Shown piece after piece: positions 19,545-28,506 of a stretch of DNA of 64,000 nucleotides. The DNA comes from Paenibacillus sp. FSL R10-2782. Lineage in GTDB: Bacteria; Bacillota; Bacilli; Paenibacillales; Paenibacillaceae. Position 1 is the first letter of the stretch; every line of letters starts with the position of its first letter. The notes under the pieces were generated by a model. That model worked only from the letters and a program-made list of their open reading frames with translations. It was not told where the DNA came from and made no database searches. The stretch lies in assembly GCF_038592985.1 (NCBI RefSeq), contig NZ_CP151951.1, positions 3,401,001 through 3,465,000 of the forward strand, in the 5' to 3' direction. The translations under genes and the position numbers were made by a program.

Positions 19545-20423
19545 TTACTCTTTGACAGAACCAAGCGTCATACCTTTAACAAAATACTTTTGTAAAAATG
19601 GATATACAATCAGAATAGGCGCTGCACCAATAAAAATTTGCGCTGCATTCACTGTCGTTTGCGAAAGCAACTCCATCTCTTTGGGACTCATACTCATAGA
19701 ACTCATATCCTTCTGAATGATTACCGTTTGCAGGAATGTAGCCAATGGATAATCCTTAGCATTGCTCAAATAAAGCAGGCCGTCAAACCATGAGTTCCAG
19801 TGAAATACCATACTAAACAAAGCAATCGTCGCAATAGATGGCAGGGATATCGGCAAAAATATACTAAACAAGGTCCGAAAATGACCTGCCCCGTCAATCA
19901 GTGCGGCCTCCTCCATCTCTTTGGGTATTCCTCTAAAAAAGTTCAACATGAGGATTACCAGAAATGTATTGACCGCTCCTGGCAAAACAAGAACCCAAAA
20001 GCTGTCCATTAGATGAATCTTTTGAATAACCATATAGAATGGAACCAGGCCACCGTTAAAAACCATACTGAATACGAATAGCCATGAATAAACGTTTCGA
20101 CTACGGAACACAGATGTTTCCTTCGAAAGTGGATAAGCAGCTAAGAAGGTAATGAGTAGCGTCAAGCCAGTTCCCAGCACGGTCCGGAGAACAGAGATCC
20201 AGATAGAGTGCAGAAAAATAGGATTATTCATCGTCTTCTTGTAGGCTTCTAATGAAAATTGCACCGGCCACAGTCCAACGAGATTGGCATCTGCTGCTGA
20301 TTTGGCACTAAATGATACCGCCAATACATGAATCAGCGGAACGATACACATGATGGATAAAAACACAAGCAAACAAATATTAAACACATTGAAGATGCGA
20401 TATGCCGTTGTTTTATGATACAT
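19545..20423 (-). CDS. carbohydrate ABC transporter permease, MalG/LplC type
   Basis: A 292-residue inner-membrane permease with six predicted helices. The cytoplasmic EAA loop reads EMEEAALIDGAGHFRTLFSIFLPISLP and couples to an ATPase that is not encoded here, presumably a shared MsmK-type protein. It pairs with the LplB-type permease just upstream, 27 bases away, and the lipoprotein further upstream. Context with GH53 and GH42 indicates galacto-oligosaccharides as substrate (inference). Confidence 0.93.
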   Translation of the reverse strand: MYHKTTAYRIFNVFNICLLVFLSIMCIVPLIHVLAVSFSAKSAADANLVGLWPVQFSLEAYKKTMNNPIFLHSIWISVLRTVLGTGLTLLITFLAAYPLSKETSVFRSRNVYSWLFVFSMVFNGGLVPFYMVIQKIHLMDSFWVLVLPGAVNTFLVILMLNFFRGIPKEMEEAALIDGAGHFRTLFSIFLPISLPSIATIALFSMVFHWNSWFDGLLYLSNAKDYPLATFLQTVIIQKDMSSMSMSPKEMELLSQTTVNAAQIFIGAAPILIVYPFLQKYFVKGMTLGSVKE

Positions 20424-20450
20424 GACTCTCCCTCTTTCAGCCTCGTGGAA

Positions 20451-21341
20451 TCAAAATATGCGGTAGCCTGCCCATTTGTAAGCAAGTCGATAAGATATCA
20501 GAATAAGAACCATACTAATAACGGATTTGAACAACCCGATGGCGGTAGCAAAGCCCATTTCCCCATTAATTAAGGCTGTCCGGTAGACGAACGTGTCAAT
20601 AATATCGCCTTTTTGGTATACCAACGGATTATAAAGGTTAAAAATCTGGTCAAAACCGGCATTCAGGACATTGCCGAGTGCAAGCGTACCGACAACCACC
20701 ACCATAGGAATCAGCGAAGGTACAGTAATGTGTAGCGTCTGTCTCCAGCGGCTTGCCCCATCCATCTCGGATGCTTCGTACAACGAAGGATTAATGCCCG
20801 CCAATGCGGCGAGAAATACGATGGTGTTGTAGCCAAACTCCTTCCATATATCCGACACAATGACAGTAAAGCGAAACCAGTTATTATCTCCTAGAAAAAA
20901 AATGGGCTGGATCCCGAAACTCCCGAGAATACGGTTCATAAATCCATCTGTAGCCAACAGATCAACCAAAATCCCACCCAAGATTACCCACGACAGAAAG
21001 TGTGGCAGGTAGACCAGTGTCTGAATGGAACGCTGAAGTCCAACCTTGCGGATTTCATTGAGAAGTATAGCAAAAACAAACGGAATCAGTAGATTGAAAA
21101 ACATCTTTAATACTGCGATAATGAGCGTATTCCAGACGACCTGAAGACTGTCTTCCCTTTGAAACAAAAATCGAAAATTGTCTAGTCCAACCCACTCGGA
21201 ACCGGTTATGCCGAGCCAAGGCTTGTAATTTTGAAAGGCCATCACAATGCCGCCCATCGGAATGTAGCTAAATACAATTAAGAAAATGATGGCTGGCAGC
21301 AGCATAATATGAAATGGCCACGTACGTTGCAGACTTCTCAT
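20451..21341 (-). CDS. carbohydrate ABC transporter permease, LplB type
   Basis: A 296-residue permease with six predicted helices and an EAA motif (LYEASEMDGASRWRQTLHITVPSLIP). AGGAGG seven bases before ATG 21341 (MRSLQRTW) sets the start; the frame is open to 21377 but has no ribosome site. It is the partner of the MalG/LplC-type permease. The 236 bases before it hold a terminator for the binding-protein gene, so the permeases may be expressed from read-through or from a separate promoter. Confidence 0.93.
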   Translation of the reverse strand: MRSLQRTWPFHIMLLPAIIFLIVFSYIPMGGIVMAFQNYKPWLGITGSEWVGLDNFRFLFQREDSLQVVWNTLIIAVLKMFFNLLIPFVFAILLNEIRKVGLQRSIQTLVYLPHFLSWVILGGILVDLLATDGFMNRILGSFGIQPIFFLGDNNWFRFTVIVSDIWKEFGYNTIVFLAALAGINPSLYEASEMDGASRWRQTLHITVPSLIPMVVVVGTLALGNVLNAGFDQIFNLYNPLVYQKGDIIDTFVYRTALINGEMGFATAIGLFKSVISMVLILISYRLAYKWAGYRIF

Positions 21342-21531
21342 TGCAGTTCCTCCTGTAACTCTCATGTTATACTTCAATTATAGAGACGTTTCCGCTGTCC
21401 CGACAGTTCAAAAAACCAACATACATGGCACAAAAGCAATCATTTTTTAGTCTCACCATGGGAGTGAAAGTATATCTCGTATTCATAAAGATAACGCATT
21501 CATTTCTAATTGCTTCTGGTAATCTGTATTA

Positions 21532-21560
21532 AAAAGGCTGCCCGTTTGGGCAGCCTTTCT
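21532..21560 (-). terminator. terminator between binding protein and permease genes
   Basis: AAAGGCTGCCC/GGGCAGCCTTT, an 11-bp perfect stem with a 4-base loop and a T run on the minus strand. Partial read-through would give more binding protein than permease. Confidence 0.85.
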
Positions 21561-21577
21561 ACCAGTTTTAACTGTTA

Positions 21578-23260
21578 CTACTTTTCAATGCTTTTATACC
21601 ATTCGTTCACTTCATTTGTAATTTGTTCGCCTCCGGCAGTCTTCCACGTCTGCACGAAGGTGTCAAAGGCCGAAATCGGCTGTTTACCATAAATAATTTC
21701 ATTGAAGGTCTGGTTTTCGATTTTGTCCAGATAGTCCTTTTTGGCCTTCATCGTTGGGGTAGTAGGCCCCGTGAACTGATCCTTCATGGAGATGTCCTTT
21801 TGTTCCATCAACACCTTGGCAGCCGCAGGAGTATCTTTCCCGTAATTAACCATTACATCCTTCTCTAGACGGGTCTTCGCTTCCCCGCCGTTAGCCAAGC
21901 TTAACAAAGCTTTCATTTGGGCATCAGGTATACGCGCACCATCACGAACCAGCAAATAACGAACAGAGTTTACATAACCTCCTGCTATTTTGTCGATAGG
22001 CAACAGCTTTCCACTCGCATCCAAATCATAGTCGTAGCCTTTAAACATCCCGTTCGCCAAATCCCCTTCCGGTTTGGCATTTGCAAAGTGATCAAACAGG
22101 TAATTTTGGTAGGTGAAAAAAGCTTCAGGATGCTGCATTTGTTTGTTGATCAGTACGACACCATTGGTGTATTGCGTACCGTGCCGCATGGCTTTGTTGT
22201 CAGGCCCCACTGGGATCTTGATCGGCTTCCATACAGCGCTCTTCACATTTTTCACCGTATCCTGGAGCGGCCAGCCACTCATCCAGTATGGACCAGGAAT
22301 CATACCTGCTGTTCCCGCGACTGTGGGTTCTGCCGTCTTATTCTCATCCCATAATGCTGCTTCCTGAGGAATATATCCCTTTTTGAGCCACTCGCTAAGC
22401 TTTTGTAAACCCGGCTTCATGCCAGGCTGCACGGAGCCATATTCCAGACTGCCGTTCGTACCTTTGTTCCACTGTTGCGGGAGTGTACCGTATGCCCCGA
22501 AAATCCAGGACGGGTCACCCATCCAAGTGTTCATGGACTTTTTGAAACCGATGCTGAGCGGAATAACTTTGTCCGGAGACAATCCATCCGGATTTTTGTT
22601 TTTAAAAGCATCCATCACTTTTTCCAGCTCATCCATCGTCTGAGGGGCCTTCATGCCCAGCTTGTCCAGCCAATCCTGTCGTACCCACAACACATAGTCG
22701 TGATTATAGGCGAAATCCAGTACAGGAATACCCATTTTTTTGCCATCCCGACTATACTGGTTCCATACGTTCGTATCCTGATTCATCGCTTGCTTCCAGG
22801 AATCCGAAGCATACTTATCGAATAACGGACCCGCTTCCGCAAACATGCCGGAATCGATCATATCCTGCGCCAGTTGCTCATTCTCCGTCCCCAGTACAAC
22901 GACGTCCGGCATCTCCTGACCTGAGGACATAGCCAAACGCAGCTTGGTGGCAAATGCACCATTCGTATCCGTGACAGACCAGAGTGATTTAATATTAATA
23001 CCGAATTTCTCTTTAGCCCATTTCGTCGCAACGTTATTTTCGATAGATTCACCATTTTTAAATTTTAAGGCGGGATCTACACCCCATACCGTGGAAATTG
23101 TGACTTCCGGATTGTATTTTTCTTTGTATACGTTTTCAGTTTTAGCTGTGCTATTGGTATCTCCACCACTCCCTGTACCAGAGCAGCCCACAAGGCCAAC
23201 TCCTAATACCATAGTTGCGGCGAGCAACGACAACAGCTTTTTTTTCGAATGAACTCGCAT
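21578..23260 (-). CDS. extracellular solute-binding lipoprotein of a sugar ABC transporter
   Basis: A 560-residue substrate-binding lipoprotein. MRVHSKKKLLSLLAATMVLG leads to the lipobox LVGC, so it is anchored in the outer face of the membrane. Its length and the start TVWGVDPALKF match the large LplA-like group common in Paenibacillus, which goes with LplB/LplC permeases and YesM/YesN regulators. The start at 23260 follows GAGGGGGAAC; the frame continues upstream to 23359 without a site. Context suggests galacto-oligosaccharide binding. Confidence 0.93.
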   Translation of the reverse strand: MRVHSKKKLLSLLAATMVLGVGLVGCSGTGSGGDTNSTAKTENVYKEKYNPEVTISTVWGVDPALKFKNGESIENNVATKWAKEKFGINIKSLWSVTDTNGAFATKLRLAMSSGQEMPDVVVLGTENEQLAQDMIDSGMFAEAGPLFDKYASDSWKQAMNQDTNVWNQYSRDGKKMGIPVLDFAYNHDYVLWVRQDWLDKLGMKAPQTMDELEKVMDAFKNKNPDGLSPDKVIPLSIGFKKSMNTWMGDPSWIFGAYGTLPQQWNKGTNGSLEYGSVQPGMKPGLQKLSEWLKKGYIPQEAALWDENKTAEPTVAGTAGMIPGPYWMSGWPLQDTVKNVKSAVWKPIKIPVGPDNKAMRHGTQYTNGVVLINKQMQHPEAFFTYQNYLFDHFANAKPEGDLANGMFKGYDYDLDASGKLLPIDKIAGGYVNSVRYLLVRDGARIPDAQMKALLSLANGGEAKTRLEKDVMVNYGKDTPAAAKVLMEQKDISMKDQFTGPTTPTMKAKKDYLDKIENQTFNEIIYGKQPISAFDTFVQTWKTAGGEQITNEVNEWYKSIEK

Positions 23261-23392
23261 ATTGTTCCCCCTCAAAAAATCATTTTCTACTCTTTTATTA
23301 TAAGAGGGCTTTACTACGCAGCCTATGTCACAAAATAAATATTTCTGCACCTTTCCCAACTGATCTTTACTATTCTCTTCTTGGTCTCATCT

Positions 23393-25090
23393 TTACTGGT
23401 CCCGAAATTCATGTGGAGTCATTCCGTAATGCTTTTTGAACATCTTACTGAAATATTGGGGATTCTGATAGCCCAGTTCGGTTGTAATTTCATAAATTTT
23501 TTTGTTGGAATACTTGAGTAGATAAAGAGCCCGCTCCATTCTCATTCGGATGATATAATCTCCCAGACCTTCTCCGGTTTCAGCTTTATAGATTTTCGAC
23601 AAATAGACCGGATGAAGATAAACCTGATCGGCAATCGTCTTAACAGACAGCTCCTGACCTTTATCCTGGAAGATGAGCTCCTGAACCTGTTTGACCACGT
23701 AGCTTTTGGCGCTTTGCTCACTTGCAGACCATTCCGATTTCAGCTTGTTCATCATGGAGAATATCCATTCCTTCAGGTTGGAGAACGATTGAACCATTTT
23801 CTGCGCATGCAACGGGTCGAAGCCTGTTTGATCCATCTGCGTAATGAAGCGACCTTGCTTGTGTGCCGTGTACATAAAGGCGCTCGTAACCGAGATAAAC
23901 AGCTCATATAAATGTTCGCGGGTATACCCTGCTTCCTCTATCTTCCCAAATACACGGTTCAGCTTCGCCTCAGCCTCCTCCCATTGCCTAGACTCCAGTA
24001 AATGAGTGAGCGTAGGAGGCATGTATAGTCCCTCCAGCGACTTGACCGACCTGTGAGACTGTTCTGTCTGCTCATCCACAAATAGCAACGTATCCGTCTC
24101 CTCCTGGTGGTTCCAGTATAAGGATCTTATCGCCGTCTGATATGCCTTAGGCAGCTCCTCCGGGAACATAAACCAACCTGTTACTGTGACGTAAATGTCC
24201 CCTTTCAAGTAATTGCTCACATTTTTCCGAAAGGTTTCGATCGTCGCCCGCAAAATACTACTATGCTCGTCCATACTAATTTCTGTTAATCGCTTCATTT
24301 CATGCTGTTCTGGGACATCATCTGATCCTTCTTCATGATCCATACCATACTTTTCCCGATTGTTATTCCAATTTGCTTCTATTAATACGATTAAGCAATC
24401 ATGTGGCGCTTTACAGTGCCAGACGTGAAAATCGGGTGCGAACACTTCTTCAGCAATATTCCCAATCGCATACTCGATTAAGGATATAGAATGATAATCC
24501 ATATCAGAAAAATGCTTGCCCATCTGAATGAGCAGCATACCTGCGGGGTGTCCCGTACGTAACATAATTTCGTACTGAGATAACCTATCTTCTATCATTT
24601 GTGCAGACAAATCACGTCCAAGTACCAAATCGTGCATTAAGTGGGTGCGCAGCACACCAAAATCCGTCCGGCGGTTATACTGTAATTGATGTACCTTGTT
24701 AAAAGCCTCCCATTCTTCCTTTAGCGAATCTATGGCAGCTGATACACATTTCATAAACTCTTCATCATCCACCGGTTTTAAAATATAATCAAAAGCCTTA
24801 AGCTGAAGTGCCTTTTTAGCATATTCAAAATCGGCATAGCCTGTTAGTAGCAAACATCGGATATGCGGCCATCGTTCGTTTACCTCAACAATCAACTCCA
24901 ACCCTGTCATGCCAGGCATACGAATATCCGTAACCAGAATATCAATATCATACGCTTCCAGCACATCCACTGCTGCTAATGCGGAAGCCGCTTGATGAAC
25001 CCTCTCAATACCCAGCGCCTCCCATGGAATCGTAGCCGCCAGGCTTTCTGTTACATAGCTCTCATCATCTACCAGCAATATCTGAACCAT
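23393..25090 (-). CDS. response regulator, YesN type, with AraC-type DNA-binding domain
   Basis: A 565-residue regulator. The receiver domain (QILLVDDESYVTESL, LVTDIRMPGMTG with phospho-acceptor Asp near 55, and Lys in YILKPVDD) is followed by a long middle linker domain and a C-terminal AraC-type double helix-turn-helix ending in NPQYFSKMFKKHYGMTPHEF. It overlaps the sensor kinase gene by 26 bases, so the two are translationally coupled. It most likely activates the adjacent galactan transporter and hydrolase genes. Confidence 0.95.
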   Translation of the reverse strand: MVQILLVDDESYVTESLAATIPWEALGIERVHQAASALAAVDVLEAYDIDILVTDIRMPGMTGLELIVEVNERWPHIRCLLLTGYADFEYAKKALQLKAFDYILKPVDDEEFMKCVSAAIDSLKEEWEAFNKVHQLQYNRRTDFGVLRTHLMHDLVLGRDLSAQMIEDRLSQYEIMLRTGHPAGMLLIQMGKHFSDMDYHSISLIEYAIGNIAEEVFAPDFHVWHCKAPHDCLIVLIEANWNNNREKYGMDHEEGSDDVPEQHEMKRLTEISMDEHSSILRATIETFRKNVSNYLKGDIYVTVTGWFMFPEELPKAYQTAIRSLYWNHQEETDTLLFVDEQTEQSHRSVKSLEGLYMPPTLTHLLESRQWEEAEAKLNRVFGKIEEAGYTREHLYELFISVTSAFMYTAHKQGRFITQMDQTGFDPLHAQKMVQSFSNLKEWIFSMMNKLKSEWSASEQSAKSYVVKQVQELIFQDKGQELSVKTIADQVYLHPVYLSKIYKAETGEGLGDYIIRMRMERALYLLKYSNKKIYEITTELGYQNPQYFSKMFKKHYGMTPHEFRDQ

Positions 25091-26891
25091 CAGGTCCCTC
25101 CATTTTAACCATATTCGAATTTGACGAAGGTTTGAGCTTGGTCAAGCTATTCGCCTGCTCTTCTTCTGTTAACACTGGCCATTTTAAAACCGCGCGCAGT
25201 CCCCCCAAAGGTGACAATGAGAAGTCCAGTCCGGCGTCTTCCCCAAAATGTAATCGCATTCGTTGATGCACATTCCATAAACCATAGCCGCTTTCCTCTT
25301 CTACAGGCTTGTCAAGTGCTGATCTCAGGGATGTTATAGCCTCCCTGCCCAAACCGAGTCCGTTATCATCCACAATCAAGCACATATATAGCCCGATCTG
25401 TTCCGTTGTAATGCGGATTATCCCATCCTCTGCTTGAGGTTCTATCCCATGCAGCACCGCATTTTCTACTAGTGGTTGCACTACAAGCAGCGGAATCAGC
25501 AGACTGTTGGCCTGTGAAGAAACATGAATTGAAAACGTTAGCCGCGGCATACGCATCTGCTGAATTTTCAAATAATAATGAACAAACTCGATTTCCTCCG
25601 ATAAAGGTACCAAATCCCGTTCCTGTCTTGTCGTATATCGATAATACTTGGACAAATTATGAGCCATTGCCACGACCGCCTCATGATTACGCAGCTTCGC
25701 CATACTTGTAATAAAAGAAAAACAATTATAGAAAAAGTGTGGATTGATTTGTGACTGGAGCTGCTTTAGACGCGATTCCTTCACATGTAGCTTCTCAACA
25801 TAAACCTTTTCAAACAGCTCCTGAATCTGTCCGACCATCAAATTAAATTGACGAGACAGGAAAGCAAACTCATGACTCCCCTTCGGGCTCAATCGAACAG
25901 CATAGTCCCCATCCTTTAATCTCCGAAATGCCCGCACAAGCTGAAGAATTGGCACTTGCACCTGTGAATGAAGCAGATAAGCACCAATGAAGCCTACCAG
26001 CAGCAAGCCAATAACGGTTATATAAAATAGTCGATTAGATGTATAAATCGGAGACATCATATCGGACAAAGGCATGTAGTCAATCAAATACCAGCCCGTC
26101 GTTTGGGAAAGAACGGCGTGAACAAGGTAGCTCTCTTCTCCAACTTTCACGGTCAGATTATCAACTTCATGTAGTCCCATCTTCTCCAGTTTCGTAATCA
26201 GCTTACCTGACAGCTCTTCATTGGCAGTACGATTATAGATCACTCCCACGCCTTTTTTATAATAAAAAGGCTCCTTCCGTCCATCACCTTTGAAGCGGTC
26301 AAGCATGTCCTGAATATTGCTGCTGTCAAATTCGACCTTAATAATCGTATTAGCGCTATCCAGATTACCAAGTGAAGAAAACGGGGACAATGTATACAAT
26401 GAAAATATAAACTGATCCTTCCCATATATCTTTTTTTTAGATACCTGCCAGCCGTTTTTAATCACTTGCGTTAATTCTTTCTGATCATAAAAACTGGCTC
26501 CTTTTTCTGATACAACACGTCCAAGCGAAGGTGAATAAATATTCAGACTCGTTCTCCAATTCGATGAGCTTTCTTGAAGTCCAAGCTTGGTTTGGATCCG
26601 TTTGACAAGGTTAATGCCATCCAGGTTGAGGGTCTTGTCCTTTAAAAAAATCGCTTGAAAACTGGCTACATCAGGATCATGAATCAGCAGATGCGGCCAG
26701 GAGGATATCATTTCAATATTCGTATTTACCTGATTTTGAAAAAAAGTCAACTGGTTATAATTAGACTGATTCAGTTCCTTACGCAACACGTCTGTCGTTG
26801 TCTGGTTCGAATAGACATATAGGATTAGCACAGGAATAAGCAATACGATAACGATAGAGACGATTTTAGTATAAAAATTAAATTTTAACAT
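25065..26891 (-). CDS. sensor histidine kinase, YesM type
   Basis: A membrane sensor of about 608 residues. The first helix (IVSIVIVLLIPVLILYVYS) and a second near 288-312 (LFYITVIGLLLVGFIGAYLL) bracket a large extracellular domain. They are followed by HAMP (RAFRRLKDGDYAVRL), the phosphorylated His in QINPHFFYNCFSF and the HATPase domain with N box VVQPLVENAVLHG and GLGL. Start at 26891 (MLKFNF) is the best guess; GAGG lies rather far upstream, and in-frame starts at 26906 and 26915 remain possible. Confidence 0.93.
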   Translation of the reverse strand: MLKFNFYTKIVSIVIVLLIPVLILYVYSNQTTTDVLRKELNQSNYNQLTFFQNQVNTNIEMISSWPHLLIHDPDVASFQAIFLKDKTLNLDGINLVKRIQTKLGLQESSSNWRTSLNIYSPSLGRVVSEKGASFYDQKELTQVIKNGWQVSKKKIYGKDQFIFSLYTLSPFSSLGNLDSANTIIKVEFDSSNIQDMLDRFKGDGRKEPFYYKKGVGVIYNRTANEELSGKLITKLEKMGLHEVDNLTVKVGEESYLVHAVLSQTTGWYLIDYMPLSDMMSPIYTSNRLFYITVIGLLLVGFIGAYLLHSQVQVPILQLVRAFRRLKDGDYAVRLSPKGSHEFAFLSRQFNLMVGQIQELFEKVYVEKLHVKESRLKQLQSQINPHFFYNCFSFITSMAKLRNHEAVVAMAHNLSKYYRYTTRQERDLVPLSEEIEFVHYYLKIQQMRMPRLTFSIHVSSQANSLLIPLLVVQPLVENAVLHGIEPQAEDGIIRITTEQIGLYMCLIVDDNGLGLGREAITSLRSALDKPVEEESGYGLWNVHQRMRLHFGEDAGLDFSLSPLGGLRAVLKWPVLTEEEQANSLTKLKPSSNSNMVKMEGPDGSDIAGR

Positions 26892-27007
26892 GTGGTCTAT
26901 ACACATCCTCTGCACAAAAAACAGGCATACTTAAATGGTATGCCAGAGCCCTGACCTTCGTTGCCGTCAGTACATACTATACATTATAAATGGTTGGCGG
27001 TGATAAA

Positions 27008-27208
27008 ATGTTTGATGCTAAGCAAATGGAATGGTTCAATCAATTATCCGCTGAAGATCTGGCTATTTTAGGTGCCGGCTTCACTACACTAGGTGATTTT
27101 TTTGCTTTTTTGGCATTGATTAGAGCCAAGCAGGAGCCTGCTAAGGATAATAATTTTGTGGCTCTGGTTAGGACCAAACAGGAGCCTACTAAGGGAAAAA
27201 AAAAGTAA
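27008..27208 (+). CDS. small protein with duplicated C-terminal tail, function unknown
   Basis: A 66-residue protein not recognised as any family. The N-terminal part (MFDAKQMEWFNQLSAEDLAI) is amphipathic, the middle (LAILGAGFTTLGDFFAFLALI) hydrophobic and possibly membrane-bound, and the tail holds two copies of an 11-residue unit (ALIRAKQEPAK, ALVRTKQEPTK) ending in GKKK. GGCGGTGATAAA before ATG 27008 supports translation. It is divergent from the YesM gene. Whether it is secreted or stays in the membrane cannot be told. Confidence 0.55.
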   Translation: MFDAKQMEWFNQLSAEDLAILGAGFTTLGDFFAFLALIRAKQEPAKDNNFVALVRTKQEPTKGKKK

Positions 27209-27233
27209 CGATACGATCGATCTCATAAGATTA

Positions 27234-27671
27234 TTATTTGACGACAAATTTTACGCGAGTTCCATCCTCAAACTCATCCAGTTGGTGACTGACCCATGAT
27301 CCTGCCCCACGATTATCCTTAGGAGCTATGTATTTGACATTTGCACCTTTGCCACCTTCTGCGCACATAGCCATCGGCCATTCGTCACGATCGTATCCTT
27401 TACGAGTGGGAACTCCTGCAAGCGAATGCTTGCGATTTTGCTCGGCTCCTTCGCGGTCAATTGTGCATATGGATGATTTCCCCGCCTGAATGGCTTCCTT
27501 GATATGCTGCGCCGTTTCAGGATAACGACCTGACGGAAATTGCAGCGTAACCTGAGACGATGAAGGCGGGTTCACTCCTGTCGTTTTCGTAAGAAGATTG
27601 CCACCTTCAAACCAATACACGCCAGCAGCTAGCAGCACTAGAGTTATAAAACTTAACAGCTTTTTCTTCAA
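27234..27671 (-). CDS. NucA/NucB-type secreted deoxyribonuclease
   Basis: A 145-residue exported nuclease. It starts at TTG 27671 with GGAGGG upstream, reading MKKKLLSFITLVLLAAGVYW, a signal or anchor segment. The catalytic domain carries the family signature CTIDREGAEQNRKHSLAG, GYDRDEWPMAMCAEGG and DNRGAGSWVSHQLDEF with the DRDEWP metal and nucleophile motif. NucB of Bacillus degrades extracellular DNA during sporulation; NucA acts in DNA uptake. An earlier TTG at 27713 is possible but has no ribosome site. Confidence 0.88.
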   Translation of the reverse strand: MKKKLLSFITLVLLAAGVYWFEGGNLLTKTTGVNPPSSSQVTLQFPSGRYPETAQHIKEAIQAGKSSICTIDREGAEQNRKHSLAGVPTRKGYDRDEWPMAMCAEGGKGANVKYIAPKDNRGAGSWVSHQLDEFEDGTRVKFVVK

Positions 27672-27756
27672 TTTCCCTCTTCCCTCCAAGCTATTCCAGT
27701 GGATAACCTTCAATCAAGGAAATCCCCGAACTTTATTTTTCTATAGCATACCCGAC

Positions 27757-27849
27757 TCAATGAGATATCCAGCGGACAAACCCGAAGAAGGCACACCACA
27801 GGAGAAGACTGATCAATATTCCCCAAAATAAACCTTTAAAAAGCTTCAT
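27757..27849 (-). CDS. possible 30-aa membrane peptide
   Basis: The frame reads MKLFKGLFWGILISLLL, then WCAFFGFVRWISH: one membrane helix with basic ends. The ribosome site is weak (AAAGG, 13 bases upstream), and the frame is open further upstream to 27942 without a convincing start. It may be a small membrane protein or a chance frame. Confidence 0.35.
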   Translation of the reverse strand: MKLFKGLFWGILISLLLWCAFFGFVRWISH

Positions 27850-28127
27850 ACCGCACTGACAACCTTTCCGACTGGGCTTTGCTCTAGTATAACATGTAAG
27901 AAAGACTGTTGTCGCAACATGCCCCGCATATAGCTTAATCATAAATATTTTAATTTTGAAATATAATAATTTGAAGAAAAATCGGAAGCATTCCGGAAAC
28001 TAGTCCCATCTCCATTGGAAATGACAATTATGATATAAAAAAAATCACATTTTAATCAAAATTTAATGAAAATTTTCCGAAAATGATGTATAATTATTGA
28101 CATAATAAAACGTACGAGGTGATCATC

Positions 28128-28430
28128 ATGGCATTATTAAACAGAGTACAGGAGTTAAAATTGCAACTGCCTAGTGAGCATCATAGCATTTCACATTACG
28201 TGGAGCATGCGCTGCATTCAATTGACAGTTTTGTTGAGCAACATCGTCAATTTATAGCCGCTCAGGCTTTGTATGGTGAAAAAATTAACGGCACGGAAGA
28301 AAGACTGTTCCGAGATACCATTTCCGAGATTAAAGCTCAACTGGTGGCCACACTGGAAAAGACGGTTGAAGACTTCTCACACAAAGGCGACAAACACTGG
28401 AAGAACCATTATCAGGACGGCGTAGAATAA
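28128..28430 (+). CDS. helical protein of unknown function, 100 aa
   Basis: A soluble, mostly helical 100-residue protein (MALLNRVQELKLQLPSEHHS, then HYVEHALHSIDSFVEQHRQF and VATLEKTVEDFSHKGDKHWK). I do not recognise the family. GAGGTGATC just before ATG 28128 is a good ribosome site, and a TTGACA hexamer about 28 bases upstream may belong to its promoter. A strong terminator follows, so it is a single-gene unit. Confidence 0.65.
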   Translation: MALLNRVQELKLQLPSEHHSISHYVEHALHSIDSFVEQHRQFIAAQALYGEKINGTEERLFRDTISEIKAQLVATLEKTVEDFSHKGDKHWKNHYQDGVE

Positions 28431-28434
28431 GTTG

Positions 28435-28477
28435 AAAAATAACCCCTGGTCATTGATTATTGACCGGGGTTATTTTT
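28435..28477 (+). terminator. intrinsic terminator
   Basis: AAAAATAACCCC and GGGGTTATTTTT enclose an inner TGGTCA/TGACCG stem; strong and symmetric, so active on both strands. Confidence 0.9.
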
Positions 28478-28506
28478 GCATAAGCGATATGCGCAATATA
28501 TGAAGA

